Assembly (NCBI GenBank): GCA_003281165.1
Contig: QCCT01000002.1
Coordinates: forward strand, 62,001-126,000
From: Prochlorococcus sp. AG-347-M18
GTDB taxonomy: Bacteria; Cyanobacteriota; Cyanobacteriia; PCC-6307; Cyanobiaceae
Direction: 5' to 3'
DNA length: 64,000 nt
Shown here piece after piece: positions 15,351 through 25,721 of this stretch. Position numbers and translations under genes: made by a program. The stretch's first letter is position 1; each line of letters opens with the position of its first letter. The notes under the pieces were generated by a model. It made no database searches and was not told where the DNA came from. It was given only the letters and a program-made list of their open reading frames with translations.

Positions 15351-16241
15351 TTAATTAAGACTAACTTGTTGATAACAGAACCAAAGCCATTGTTGAAAAA
15401 GCAAATTCCTATGAGACCTCCAAGCGGTTTTTGAACTATTTGGATCAAAATTTTTAGGAGGAGGAACATCTCCCTTTTCTTTGTCTCTTTCAATTTCACT
15501 AATAATTCTATGCACCGTATATTCAGGATGACCTAAATGCATAAGTTGTTTTTGATCATTAGATTCAAATATTGTATATCCAACTTTTTCTCCATAAGCC
15601 AACAAATTCAATTTCCCTTCTTTTTGAGCTTTCTCCATTTCCAAATCTGGTAATCCAGCAAATCTACTTTGAGGACAAATAAATTCATCATCTTGAGTAC
15701 CCATCAAAGGGTGTCCAGGGACAAGACTTTTTAAAGGGAATACCCCAAATAATTTCCTACCAAAAACTTTCTTATCGACCCCTGCCAAATAAGCCAGCGC
15801 AAAGCCAGCCCAACATAATCCAAGAGTACTCGCACAAGAATTTCTGGCTTCATTTACAATTTTTACAAATTCATCCCAATACTTAACCTCCTCAAAGGCT
15901 AGATGTTCAATAGGTGCTCCAGTAATAATGATTCCATCTAACGGTTCTGGATTATTTGCTTCTTCCCAAGTAATGTATAGATTATTCAGATGATTAAGAT
16001 CCCATGTTTTATAAGAGTGAGTTTTAAGTTTTATCCAAACTGGCTCAATTTGAAGGGGAGATAAACCAAGTGGATGTAGCAAGTTAAATTCATACTGCTT
16101 ACCTAGAGGCATGATATTTAAAATACCAATCCTAAGAGGACGTATATCCTGTCTTTTTGCCAATTCTGGTTCGATCCAAGATATATGATTTTTCTCAACA
16201 TCACTAATCTTGTGATAGTTACTAGGAATTATTAAAGCCAA
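15351..16241 (-). CDS. metA: Homoserine O-acetyltransferase (MetA family)
   Basis: Acylates L-homoserine as the first committed step of methionine synthesis. The nucleophile Cys143 is in TLGLCWAGFA, and His238 and Glu240 are in HLGHPEY. The acyl-CoA-selecting position after TGAPI is Glu112; in this family Gly here favours succinyl-CoA and Glu favours acetyl-CoA. I therefore predict the acetyl enzyme despite the family name. The length (296 aa) is normal. It lies 13 bp downstream of metY in the same direction, and MetY uses O-acetylhomoserine, which supports the prediction. Confidence 0.9.
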   Translation of the reverse strand: MALIIPSNYHKISDVEKNHISWIEPELAKRQDIRPLRIGILNIMPLGKQYEFNLLHPLGLSPLQIEPVWIKLKTHSYKTWDLNHLNNLYITWEEANNPEPLDGIIITGAPIEHLAFEEVKYWDEFVKIVNEARNSCASTLGLCWAGFALAYLAGVDKKVFGRKLFGVFPLKSLVPGHPLMGTQDDEFICPQSRFAGLPDLEMEKAQKEGKLNLLAYGEKVGYTIFESNDQKQLMHLGHPEYTVHRIISEIERDKEKGDVPPPKNFDPNSSKTAWRSHRNLLFQQWLWFCYQQVSLN

Positions 16242-16254
16242 TAAATCTCCTTTC

Positions 16255-17598
<1,344 letters not shown>

Positions 17599-17654
17599 CT
17601 ATTATCTATTTAACTTAAAAAAGTCCCAAAAAAAAACAAAAAAAAGATAAAAAT

Positions 17655-18314
17655 TTATAAATCCTTTTTTAATGAGGGGTAATTATCATTCATATATGAG
17701 CTTAAATCATCTTTAATCGCAGATCTGAGTTTCTCAATATTTACAGAATCAATTATTGGAAAAGTTTTATTAGCATTAGGATCTTTTTCAGTAATTGATT
17801 TCCAATTCTTACCTACATCTTTTTCAGAGTTGTTAAGAACCTCATCAAAATTGAAACACTTATCATTGTTCTTAGCATCAAATTCGCTAAAAGCTTTATT
17901 TATAAGCTCTTTTCTATTTTCGAATAGATTCTTAGCTTTTAAAGTATCTGGAAGACCCATAACTGGTTGTAATTCCTTAAGAAGTTTTATTTCCTCTTCA
18001 ATTAAAAGTGTCCAAACACCATATTTATTTTTTGGAAGATTAGAATTACTAAAAATATTAATTTCATCGAGGTAAAAATTTAACCATAGATAATAAGATT
18101 TTTCTTCAATAGTTTTTTTAACGGATATCTTTTTATTTTGGATCTTTGGGAGTAACTTTTCTGCCTTCTTTAAAAACTGTCTGTCTTCTCTTTCTAAATT
18201 TATTAATCCCCATCTTTGACTGTAGTCCCATAAATCTTCGTATCTTGATAAGTCTTCTTGATTCCAACCAAGAGCTTTAAGTTCATGAGAACGATGAGTT
18301 AATTCCTTTTTCAA
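17655..18314 (-). CDS. Conserved hypothetical protein (219 aa)
   Basis: A soluble, Lys/Glu/Leu-rich, mainly helical protein. The N-terminal block ELKALGWNQEDLSRYEDLWD and QRWGLINLEREDRQFLKKAE looks like a small helical domain with conserved Trp residues. The C-terminal half is polar. There is no signal peptide or membrane helix and I recognise no family. It lies upstream of metY in the same direction with a 71-bp A-rich spacer, so co-transcription with metY-metA is possible but not shown. Confidence 0.6.
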   Translation of the reverse strand: MKKELTHRSHELKALGWNQEDLSRYEDLWDYSQRWGLINLEREDRQFLKKAEKLLPKIQNKKISVKKTIEEKSYYLWLNFYLDEINIFSNSNLPKNKYGVWTLLIEEEIKLLKELQPVMGLPDTLKAKNLFENRKELINKAFSEFDAKNNDKCFNFDEVLNNSEKDVGKNWKSITEKDPNANKTFPIIDSVNIEKLRSAIKDDLSSYMNDNYPSLKKDL

Positions 18315-18407
18315 AAAAAAACCTTTTAAACAATAATAATTCTAACCCTGCAATCAAGATTAGTAAATAAATTAAGAATTTTGCTTTCTAGCAAATTAGA
18401 AAAATAA

Positions 18408-19916
18408 TCAATTATTAAAATATTTATTAATAATTTTCATTACATTGATATAACTAGGATTTTTTTTAGAAATTTGATTAATGTATTTATTTTTTTTAAG
18501 GGCGTTTTGTTCTTTGTCAATAAATAATTTCTTATAAAAGTTTTCAATATCATCAAAAAGATAATCTCCTTCTAATTTTTCATTTAGTTCGAAAGATAAT
18601 TCAGATTTCACAGATTCTTGGCAAAAATTAGTGATTTCTTCTGAACTAATTAAAACCTTATAAATTTCTTTTTTTTCTTCTGAATTAGCATTAAAGCATA
18701 AATAAATCAGATTAATCATTGAACAATTGTTATTTTTGATTTTGAATTCTTTATAAATATCTGGCCAAAATTTTAAAGATTTTAGACCTTCTAAACCTCC
18801 TTGACTGAGAGAGTACTTATTACACCAATTTACAAATTCTGAGACATCTTTTGGACATCTGTTTAGTTGCAAAAGCATATCTGATAAAACTTGTCCTGCT
18901 TGAAAATTACGTGTTGGTTTTCCTTCAGTTGGTAGAGTCATACTCCCTAGGACATCAGCCTTAACAGCATTTAATTGAGAAAAAGTATAATCTCCTTTTT
19001 CACAAAATTTATCATTAATTATTTCCCTTGCACTTATTATTTCTTCACCATAACCAAGTTCTTTTAATGAAAGATATTTATTCTCTAATTCATTTTCTTT
19101 TCTAACTTTTATTGATACTGATGCGGCCTGATCTAGACATTGAGTTAACAAAATCGTATTAATGGTAGGCAGCATTCCTGGCTTATCGGAATGAAAGTTA
19201 TTTACAAAACCTGCAAATATTGATGAGATATTTTTAATTGATTTTATATATTGACATTCAATATTGTGAACTCCAGGAGAAACTTGAATTTTCGGTGATA
19301 ATTGATTCAAAATGCGTGCACCTATTAATGCTGTTAACGCATCAGGATGGCAAAAATTTGCAGTAAAACTATCATTAGGATTTCGTAAAGCTCCGTGACG
19401 ATGAAATCCTGTAAAAAAAGCTAAATTTGGATATTTATTACAAAGAATAAAAGGGTTGTTATTTTTATTATCAATACAAAAAGAACCGACTAGACAGCCA
19501 AGAACCACATTTTCTCTTTTTAAATTTTTTCTGAGTTCTAAAGCATTTTTAACATCATCTTGTATGTGATTACTATTTGAAGCAAGAATAACTATCTCAC
19601 ATTTCAAGAGAAGATCTTTTAGATCAAAAGACTTTATTTTTCCCTCTGAAGAATAATTCCCCATTCTCTTAATCTTTTCAATAATCTCATTATCCATATC
19701 AGAAATAACATCATTTGAGAAAGCACCTAACAAATCTCTATCTTCCCTAGGAGCCAAGAGAATATTATTTGATTTTCCATGCATAGCACAGTTGTATGCT
19801 AGTGATGCAGGATATAAACCAACACTGTAAAATCCAACTTTGCTATTCTCTATATCTTCAATCAATGAATAAAAATATTTTTCATCTTTGATGTTTTCTA
19901 CGAAATTATTCTTCAT
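18408..19916 (-). CDS. GpsA-like (glycerol-3-phosphate dehydrogenase-related) protein, 502 aa
   Basis: Residues 27-150 look like a degenerate Rossmann domain. KVGFYSVGLYPASLAY stands where NAD-dependent glycerol-3-phosphate dehydrogenases have G-x-G-x-x-G, and CEIVILASNSNHIQDDVKNA matches their core strand and S-H loop. VSPGVHNIECQYIKSIKNIS with SSIFAGFVNNF resembles the GpsA E-x-x-x-x-x-K-N-hinge. The C-terminal 200 residues are extra compared with GpsA (about 330 aa). The altered Gly motif makes activity uncertain. It is divergent from the StpA-like gene with 129 bp between starts, so a linked role in glycerol-phosphate or solute chemistry is inferred. Confidence 0.5.
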   Translation of the reverse strand: MKNNFVENIKDEKYFYSLIEDIENSKVGFYSVGLYPASLAYNCAMHGKSNNILLAPREDRDLLGAFSNDVISDMDNEIIEKIKRMGNYSSEGKIKSFDLKDLLLKCEIVILASNSNHIQDDVKNALELRKNLKRENVVLGCLVGSFCIDNKNNNPFILCNKYPNLAFFTGFHRHGALRNPNDSFTANFCHPDALTALIGARILNQLSPKIQVSPGVHNIECQYIKSIKNISSIFAGFVNNFHSDKPGMLPTINTILLTQCLDQAASVSIKVRKENELENKYLSLKELGYGEEIISAREIINDKFCEKGDYTFSQLNAVKADVLGSMTLPTEGKPTRNFQAGQVLSDMLLQLNRCPKDVSEFVNWCNKYSLSQGGLEGLKSLKFWPDIYKEFKIKNNNCSMINLIYLCFNANSEEKKEIYKVLISSEEITNFCQESVKSELSFELNEKLEGDYLFDDIENFYKKLFIDKEQNALKKNKYINQISKKNPSYINVMKIINKYFNN

Positions 19917-20045
19917 TTTTGGAAACTCTTGATAATTTTTTAATTTCTAACCCATACCAACATTTTTCTACATTAAAGCAATTTTTGACCATAGCAAATT
20001 ATTTATTGAAAATATTGAGTTTTTTAATTTATAATTTCTAAGAAA

Positions 20046-21296
20046 ATGAGAATTAAAAGAAAAATAATTATAAGTATGGAATATATGGCAAGTAATTTAA
20101 ATGAACAAAAACAATTAATTTCTTCTAAAAATATCTTATTTATTCAAGACATTGACGGAGTTTGTATCCCTTTAGTTAAAGATCCAATGACTAGAGAATT
20201 AAAATCCAAATATATCTATGCAGCAAAAGAATTTGCCGAGGAATTCTTTGTATTAACTTGCGGGGAACATGAAGGTCCAAGAGGAGTTAACAGAATAATA
20301 GAGAGGAGTTTGAGGAGCACTACTGAGCCTAAAAACAAAGAACTATATTTAAGAGGTTTAGCTGCCTGTGGAGTAGAGTATCAAGACAGTAATGGTGAAA
20401 TAAGTTTTGAAGGAGTCTCAGAAAAAGAACTAAGTTTTTTATCTAAAGTACCTAATTTAATAAGACCAAAATTTAATCATATAGTTAAGAATATTTTTCC
20501 TGAACTTAGCCAAGAGGATATCAATTTTCACGCACTAAAATCAATATGTGAATTACGCTTCTCGCCAACGATTAATTTCAATAGTCTATTTGATTTAGTT
20601 CATGAAGATTCTGATAAAAGAAAGCTTATTCAAATTAGTTTTGAAAAAATGATGAATGAAATAATTTTAAAAGCTGAATCAGAAGGCCTAAAAAATTCAT
20701 TTTTCCTTCATATTTCACCAAATTTAGGTAATAAAAATGGTATAGAAACAATTAAACTTTCTTCTCAAGATGATATCGGTTCAACAGACATACAATTACT
20801 TATTAAAGGTGCAGTTAAAGATTCTGGAGTTTTATTTCTTTTAAATAAATTTATTGCGGATAAAACTGGTAAAGCTCCTTTTGGAAGAAATTTTAATTTT
20901 AAAAATTCTCCAAATTCCGTTACAGAAAAAATTGATTTATGCAAAAGAACTATTCAAAAAGAAGATATGCCTTTGATTGTAGGAGTTGGTGACACAGTCA
21001 CATCTAAAATAAATAATGATGAAAAAAGTTATTCAAGAGGAGGAAGTGACAGGTCTTTTCTAGAATTAATACAAATATTAGGTAATGAATTTGGGATTAA
21101 GAATAAAATAATTTTTGTAGATAGTAGTTCTGGTGAAGTTGAAAGACCCTCTACAAAAAAAACTGGTTTAATAGGGATCAGTGATGTTGATGACAATTTA
21201 AAATTTGACATAGTTTTTAAAAATGGTCCCAAAGAATATATAAGTTGGTTTATTGAACTTGCTAATGAGAGATCAAACTTTAAAAAAAATGGTTGA
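20046..21296 (+). CDS. stpA: Glucosylglycerol-phosphate phosphatase-like protein (StpA family)
   Basis: Clearly like Synechocystis StpA/GgpP, which removes phosphate from glucosylglycerol 3-phosphate in compatible-solute synthesis. FIQDIDGVCIPLVKDPMTR holds the HAD-type D-x-D (Asp35, Asp37). FVLTCGEHEGPRGVNRIIER and IVGVGDTVTSKIN, with RGGSDRSFLELIQILGN, are characteristic blocks, as is FVDSSSGEVERP. The length (416 aa) is normal. The start could instead be the ATG at 20076 or 20085. High-light Prochlorococcus are thought to use glucosylglycerate instead of glucosylglycerol, so the true substrate is open. No glucosylglycerol-phosphate synthase gene is present in this window. Confidence 0.8.
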   Translation: MRIKRKIIISMEYMASNLNEQKQLISSKNILFIQDIDGVCIPLVKDPMTRELKSKYIYAAKEFAEEFFVLTCGEHEGPRGVNRIIERSLRSTTEPKNKELYLRGLAACGVEYQDSNGEISFEGVSEKELSFLSKVPNLIRPKFNHIVKNIFPELSQEDINFHALKSICELRFSPTINFNSLFDLVHEDSDKRKLIQISFEKMMNEIILKAESEGLKNSFFLHISPNLGNKNGIETIKLSSQDDIGSTDIQLLIKGAVKDSGVLFLLNKFIADKTGKAPFGRNFNFKNSPNSVTEKIDLCKRTIQKEDMPLIVGVGDTVTSKINNDEKSYSRGGSDRSFLELIQILGNEFGIKNKIIFVDSSSGEVERPSTKKTGLIGISDVDDNLKFDIVFKNGPKEYISWFIELANERSNFKKNG

Positions 21297-21336
21297 CTTT
21301 TTTATTTTCGAATGACAATTTATAAATAATACATTC

Positions 21337-22269
21337 ATGAAAGAAAAATTCCCCTCAATATATAAAGAACCTATAGAAACATTGCAAATTAACATAGGTT
21401 ATAAATGCAATCAGGCTTGTAAACATTGTCATGTCAATTCGAGTCCCCTAAGGACTGAAAAGATGTCCAATGAAATGATATCTCTTATTCCAAAGATAGT
21501 TGAAAAATACAAAATCAAGACTTTAGATATTACAGGTGGTGCGCCAGAACTTCACCCAAAATTTAAAAACCTAATAACCAGCTTGAAAACAAAACAAGTT
21601 GATATTATTGATAGGTGCAATTTGACAATTTTTTTTGAAGAAGGTTATGAAGATCTTCCTCAATTTCTTGCAGATAATAAAGTGATAGTTACTGCTTCGC
21701 TACCGTGTTATGAAAAAAATAATGTTGATTTTCAAAGGGGTTTTGGCGTTTTTGAAAAAAGTATTAATGCCATAAAAATTCTTAATGATTTAGGCTATGG
21801 AAAGAAAGAAAATGGATTAAAATTAAACCTTGTTTACAATCCTGTAAGCCCAATTCTTCCTCCTTCTCAGGAAATATTGGAGAAGGATTATAAAAAAATT
21901 CTATTTAAAAAATACAATATCGTTTTTAATAATTTATACACAATAACTAATATGCCAATAAATAGATATGAAGAATCTCTTAGAAGAGAAGGGAAACTAA
22001 ATACTTACTACAAATTACTAAAAGAAAATTTTAATGAAAAAAATTTAGAAAATCTTATGTGTAAAAAGACAATTAGCGTAAATTGGCTAGGAGAAATTTA
22101 TGATTGTGACTTTAACCAACAGATAAATTTCCGAGAGAATAATGGACCAAAGACACTTTTTGATCTGTTGGATGAATCATTTACTTTTGACTACGGGGTA
22201 GCTGTAAAAGAACATTGTTTTGCTTGCACTGCAGGTGCAGGTTCGAGTTGTGGTGGGACTTTAAGTTAA
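21337..22269 (+). CDS. arsS: Radical SAM protein of the ArsS (arsenosugar biosynthesis) family
   Basis: A radical SAM enzyme (310 aa). NIGYKCNQACKHCHVNSSP (residues 19-37) carries the C-x3-C-x2-C cluster ligands Cys24, Cys28 and Cys31. DITGGAPELHP is the SAM-binding GGE-like strand. The C-terminal HCFACTAGAGSSCGG with an earlier DCDFNQQ block is the signature of ArsS/DUF3641 proteins and probably binds a second cluster. Family members attach the 5-deoxyadenosyl group to methylated arsenic, downstream of ArsM. No arsM is present here, so the arsenic role rests on family resemblance. It starts 40 bp after the StpA-like gene. Confidence 0.85.
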   Translation: MKEKFPSIYKEPIETLQINIGYKCNQACKHCHVNSSPLRTEKMSNEMISLIPKIVEKYKIKTLDITGGAPELHPKFKNLITSLKTKQVDIIDRCNLTIFFEEGYEDLPQFLADNKVIVTASLPCYEKNNVDFQRGFGVFEKSINAIKILNDLGYGKKENGLKLNLVYNPVSPILPPSQEILEKDYKKILFKKYNIVFNNLYTITNMPINRYEESLRREGKLNTYYKLLKENFNEKNLENLMCKKTISVNWLGEIYDCDFNQQINFRENNGPKTLFDLLDESFTFDYGVAVKEHCFACTAGAGSSCGGTLS

Positions 22270-22275
22270 AACTTG

Positions 22276-22734
22276 CTAAATGCAATTAGGACAAATTGCT
22301 CTTACATTTAAAGAGGATTCAATCAGTTTAAAACCATTAACTTTTGCTGCAACTTTGCCTGCCTCTAAAACCTCATCATTTTCGAATTCTTCTGTTCTCC
22401 CACACCTAATGCAAATCAAATGATGATGATCCGGTGTGTCGTTACTAAGCAATTCATATCTGTGTCCACCCTCACTGAGTTCTAATTCATGAAGCAAACC
22501 CATTTGTACTAAAAGTCTTAAAGTTCTATAAATTGTTGCTAGTGAAACTTTGGAGCTTGTTTTAACTAACTTTTCATGAACCTCTTCAGCACTAAGATGC
22601 TTTCCAGAGCCAATATTTTCAAATAAATTAAGAACCTTTAACCTCTGAGGAGTTAATCTCTTCCCATCTTTATGTAATCCATCACCAAGAGGAGATGTGA
22701 TTACTTTGTATTGAGAGGATAATGACAAAATCAA
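22276..22734 (-). CDS. fur: Fur-family metal-responsive repressor
   Basis: A 152-residue regulator with the usual two domains. KRLTPQRLKVLNLF and SKVSLATIYRTLRLLVQMG (about residues 63-81) form the winged helix. PDHHHLICIRCGRTEEFE carries metal-binding His residues and the first Cys pair, and AICPNCI the second Cys pair of the structural Zn site. The sequence looks closest to Fur/FurA (iron) and less like Zur or PerR, but the sensed metal cannot be fixed without comparison. It is convergent with arsS (6 bp) and divergent from the isochorismatase-like gene. ACTCT-AGATG-AGAGT near 22757 is an imperfect operator candidate. Confidence 0.88.
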   Translation of the reverse strand: MILSLSSQYKVITSPLGDGLHKDGKRLTPQRLKVLNLFENIGSGKHLSAEEVHEKLVKTSSKVSLATIYRTLRLLVQMGLLHELELSEGGHRYELLSNDTPDHHHLICIRCGRTEEFENDEVLEAGKVAAKVNGFKLIESSLNVRAICPNCI

Positions 22735-22844
22735 TTCTTGGCTATTCTCAATAATAACTCTAGATGAGAGTAAAACAACTTATTTATTTAAAATGTTTAC
22801 TAAAGTTCTTCAAAATATTATGTTAAATATATCTTTATATGTAA

Positions 22845-23414
22845 ATGATGAATGATCAAGAAATCTCTTCTGATAAATTATCATCGAAAGTAAACGCCTT
22901 GATAATTATTGATATTCAGGAAAAAATAATAAGACAAATTTTTAATAAGGATTCAATAATCAAAAACATTAAAAAGCTTATAAATGCTTACCAAATTTTA
23001 GAAAAACACATCTTTATATCTGAACAGAATCCACTCAAATTGGGAGTAACGATACCTGAATTATCACCCATAGCAGAATTTGGAAAATTTGAAAAAATGG
23101 AATTCAGCCTAGCTAAATTAGAAGATTTTTTAAGAGAACTTAAAGAGAAGAAAATTACTAATTTGATAGTTTGTGGGATCGAAACGCATATTTGCATTCA
23201 ACAAACAGTCTTAGATTGTTTACAAAAAGGATTTGAAGTTATTCTCATATCAGATTCCATGGGAAGTCGAAATAGGGTAGATCATGAAATAGCTTTACAA
23301 AGAATGACTCAGAGTGGGGCGATCTTAACAACAACTGAATCAATAATTTTTGAGTTATGCAAAACTGCGGATAGAGAAGAATTTAAAGAAATTAGAAAAA
23401 TAATTATGAGTTAA
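22845..23414 (+). CDS. Isochorismatase-like cysteine hydrolase
   Basis: A 189-residue hydrolase of the isochorismatase/nicotinamidase fold. The catalytic triad is visible: Asp23 in ALIIIDIQEK, Lys84 in EKMEFS, and Cys117 in GIETHICIQQT. The family's non-proline cis-peptide segment is V-C-G-I-E. The sequence resembles YcaC-type members of unknown substrate more than PncA, as no nicotinamidase Zn-site motif is apparent. The gene is divergent from fur with about 110 bp between starts. Two adjacent ATG codons (22845, 22848) are possible starts. Confidence 0.82.
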   Translation: MMNDQEISSDKLSSKVNALIIIDIQEKIIRQIFNKDSIIKNIKKLINAYQILEKHIFISEQNPLKLGVTIPELSPIAEFGKFEKMEFSLAKLEDFLRELKEKKITNLIVCGIETHICIQQTVLDCLQKGFEVILISDSMGSRNRVDHEIALQRMTQSGAILTTTESIIFELCKTADREEFKEIRKIIMS

Positions 23415-23492
23415 AGAAAAATAAAGGCTGGTTTGTTGTTTTGAGATAATTTAAAATTTTATTAAAGATAAATTTTAAAGGATTATTTGAAA

Positions 23493-24524
23493 ATGAAATT
23501 AGTTACTGAAAACTTCCTTCTAGCAATATCTATTTTTTTTATTGGAACTTTATTGTCGATAATAATTTCAAAAGTTTCAAAAATATTTTTTAAAAAGATT
23601 TCCAAAAGAACAAAAACAAATTTCGATGATTTTATTTTTGAGGTGATCTCAGGAATTATAAAACCTATAGGTTTCCTCCTATCATTTTATTTTTCAATTG
23701 ACTATTTTTTTGCTGATGAAATAACTTTCATCTCTGTCTTATTGAATATTTTGAAATTATTCATATTAATAATCATCATAAAAGCTCTCAACAAAGTTTT
23801 AATAAGATCTTTAACAGAATCGACCTCGAAAATTAATGATTCCTCAATTAGTTCGATGGTATCTTCACTAACTCCATTGATAAAAGCATTAACATGGACT
23901 GTTGGCTCAATTTTTTTCTTACAAAATATAGGTGTTCAAATGACTGCTATTTGGGCTTTACTAAGTGCAGGAGGTATTGGAGCAGGATTAGCTTTGAAAG
24001 ATCCAGTTCAGGAGTTCTTTGAATATATTACAATTTTGCTTGATAAACCTTTTCAAAAAGGTGAGTTTATAAAATCTGATGGAGTCCTCGGAATGGTTGA
24101 GAGAGTGGGAGTACGATCATCAAGGATAAGAAGTATTAATGGAGAAGTAATAGTAATGAGCAATAGCGCTCTAACAAATGGAATAATTTCAAATTACGCA
24201 CAAATGGAAAAAAGAAGGTTAGTGCATAAATTGGGAGTTGTTTATGAAACCTCTCCAAAACTTATGAAATTGATTCCAATAATAATTAAAAAAATAGTTG
24301 AAGAGACAAAAGATGCTTCTTTTGATAGATGTCATTTCACAGATTTCGGCGACTTCAGTCTTAATTTCGAACTTGTTTATTACATCCCAACAAATAATTA
24401 TCTCGCCGCAATGGAAGCTCAACAATCTATAAATTTAAGAATTATTGAGGAATTTGCGGTTAATAATATAGAGTTTGCATTTCCAACACAAACCTTAAAT
24501 ATTGAAAGTAACAAAGCCAAATGA
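23493..24524 (+). CDS. MscS-family mechanosensitive channel
   Basis: A small-conductance mechanosensitive channel that releases solutes on hypo-osmotic shock (about 343 aa). Three or more N-terminal helices precede the pore helix ALLSAGGIGAGLALKDPVQE (about residues 155-174), with the alternating Gly/Ala typical of TM3. The cytoplasmic beta domain follows (KPFQKGEFI...GMVERVGVRSSRIR...GEVIVMSNSALTNGIISNY), then the alpha/beta domain. I prefer the ATG at 23493 to the TTG at 23487, because AAAGGA lies 10 nt upstream. The 3' end overlaps the convergent SDR gene by 30 bp. Confidence 0.9.
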   Translation: MKLVTENFLLAISIFFIGTLLSIIISKVSKIFFKKISKRTKTNFDDFIFEVISGIIKPIGFLLSFYFSIDYFFADEITFISVLLNILKLFILIIIIKALNKVLIRSLTESTSKINDSSISSMVSSLTPLIKALTWTVGSIFFLQNIGVQMTAIWALLSAGGIGAGLALKDPVQEFFEYITILLDKPFQKGEFIKSDGVLGMVERVGVRSSRIRSINGEVIVMSNSALTNGIISNYAQMEKRRLVHKLGVVYETSPKLMKLIPIIIKKIVEETKDASFDRCHFTDFGDFSLNFELVYYIPTNNYLAAMEAQQSINLRIIEEFAVNNIEFAFPTQTLNIESNKAK

Positions 24525-25496
24525 TCTACAAATCTCTTCACTTAAAATCCAGAGTTTTGAAGCCAACTCAGAATTATTTGCCTCATCACTAACCTTACTT
24601 TCAACTAATTTATGTTTTTTAAAAGATATAAGTTTATTACTTAAATGAATGTAACCAATATTATTTAAATTTGAATCAAAAACAATTTCAGAAAGTATCC
24701 TACCAGCATTTTCTATACTTTCAGAAATGCCTAAAATATTTTTTGCAGCTTTAGAAAAAATTAAATATCCAAATAGATTAAAACGCTTACTGTATCTAAA
24801 AAAACCAAGATCATCATTTGGTATTACTAGACCAGGAGCCCAAGTAATTACAGAAATTTTACTAGAGGAAATTTTTAATTTTTTTTCAAGTTCTTTAGCA
24901 AACAAAATATTACATAACTTACTATTTTTATAAGCTTCATCAGCATTAAAATTTAAAAATTGCCCAGATACTTTTTTTCTTAAATTAACTAGGTTATTAA
25001 GTCCAGCTTTCTTTCCTATATTGCCACCCGAACTTTTGGGGTCGTGTACATCTGATGATGTAATAATGATTCTAGATTCTTCTTTATCTTTAATAAAATC
25101 TTTTAGAACATTTACCAAGTAAAAATGTGCAAGATGATTTACTGCAAAAGTTAATTCTATGCATTGTTTTGATACTTTAGGATAAAAAGAGCCTGTATAT
25201 TGCAATCCTGCATTTAAAACAAGAACATCTAAAAAAATCTTTTTACTAATAAAGTAATCTTTAATTTTTTTAATATTCTCTAGATCTGAAAGATCACAAT
25301 TTTCAATAATATTTAAAAATTTACTAAGGTAATTTTTATCAAAATGTTTCTCGATTTTTCTGAGAAATTCATTCTTTCTAAATTCGTTTTTTATTACAAC
25401 ATATACAATATTTTTCGTCTTCAGTAAATTAATAATGGCAAAAAAACCTATGCCTGAATTACCTCCAGTAATTAAAATATTTTTATTTTTAATCAT
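24495..25496 (-). CDS. Protochlorophyllide-reductase-like short-chain dehydrogenase
   Basis: SDR-fold protein (333 aa). TGGNSGIG (residues 10-17) binds the dinucleotide, VLVLNAGLQ is the NAG motif, and EAYKNSKLCN gives Tyr189/Lys193. The AVNHLAHFYLVN block and the extended C-terminus (RYSKRFNLFGYLIF...ESIENAGRILSEIV) resemble light-dependent protochlorophyllide oxidoreductase more than generic SDRs. The cysteine that POR has in its P-G-C-V segment is Leu here (APGLVI, Leu223), so it is probably a paralog with another substrate. Its end overlaps the mscS-like gene by 30 bp. Confidence 0.75.
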   Translation of the reverse strand: MIKNKNILITGGNSGIGFFAIINLLKTKNIVYVVIKNEFRKNEFLRKIEKHFDKNYLSKFLNIIENCDLSDLENIKKIKDYFISKKIFLDVLVLNAGLQYTGSFYPKVSKQCIELTFAVNHLAHFYLVNVLKDFIKDKEESRIIITSSDVHDPKSSGGNIGKKAGLNNLVNLRKKVSGQFLNFNADEAYKNSKLCNILFAKELEKKLKISSSKISVITWAPGLVIPNDDLGFFRYSKRFNLFGYLIFSKAAKNILGISESIENAGRILSEIVFDSNLNNIGYIHLSNKLISFKKHKLVESKVSDEANNSELASKLWILSEEICRSFGFVTFNI

Positions 25497-25721
25497 TTAA
25501 ATTCCTATATTTTTTTTATGATAAAAAAATAAATAAAGTTTTTTTTTATTTTGTAATCTTATAAATTATTGTTAAAACACTGAAAACTTAGTCACTAGTA
25601 TTTGAGTAATTTGATTATTATAAATCTACTCTCATCATAAGTATTGGATGAAAAATATAATTCTAGTCTCAGAAGTAATAATTTATTCCATAAATTTCTT
25701 TAATCATAAGATTTATATTTA

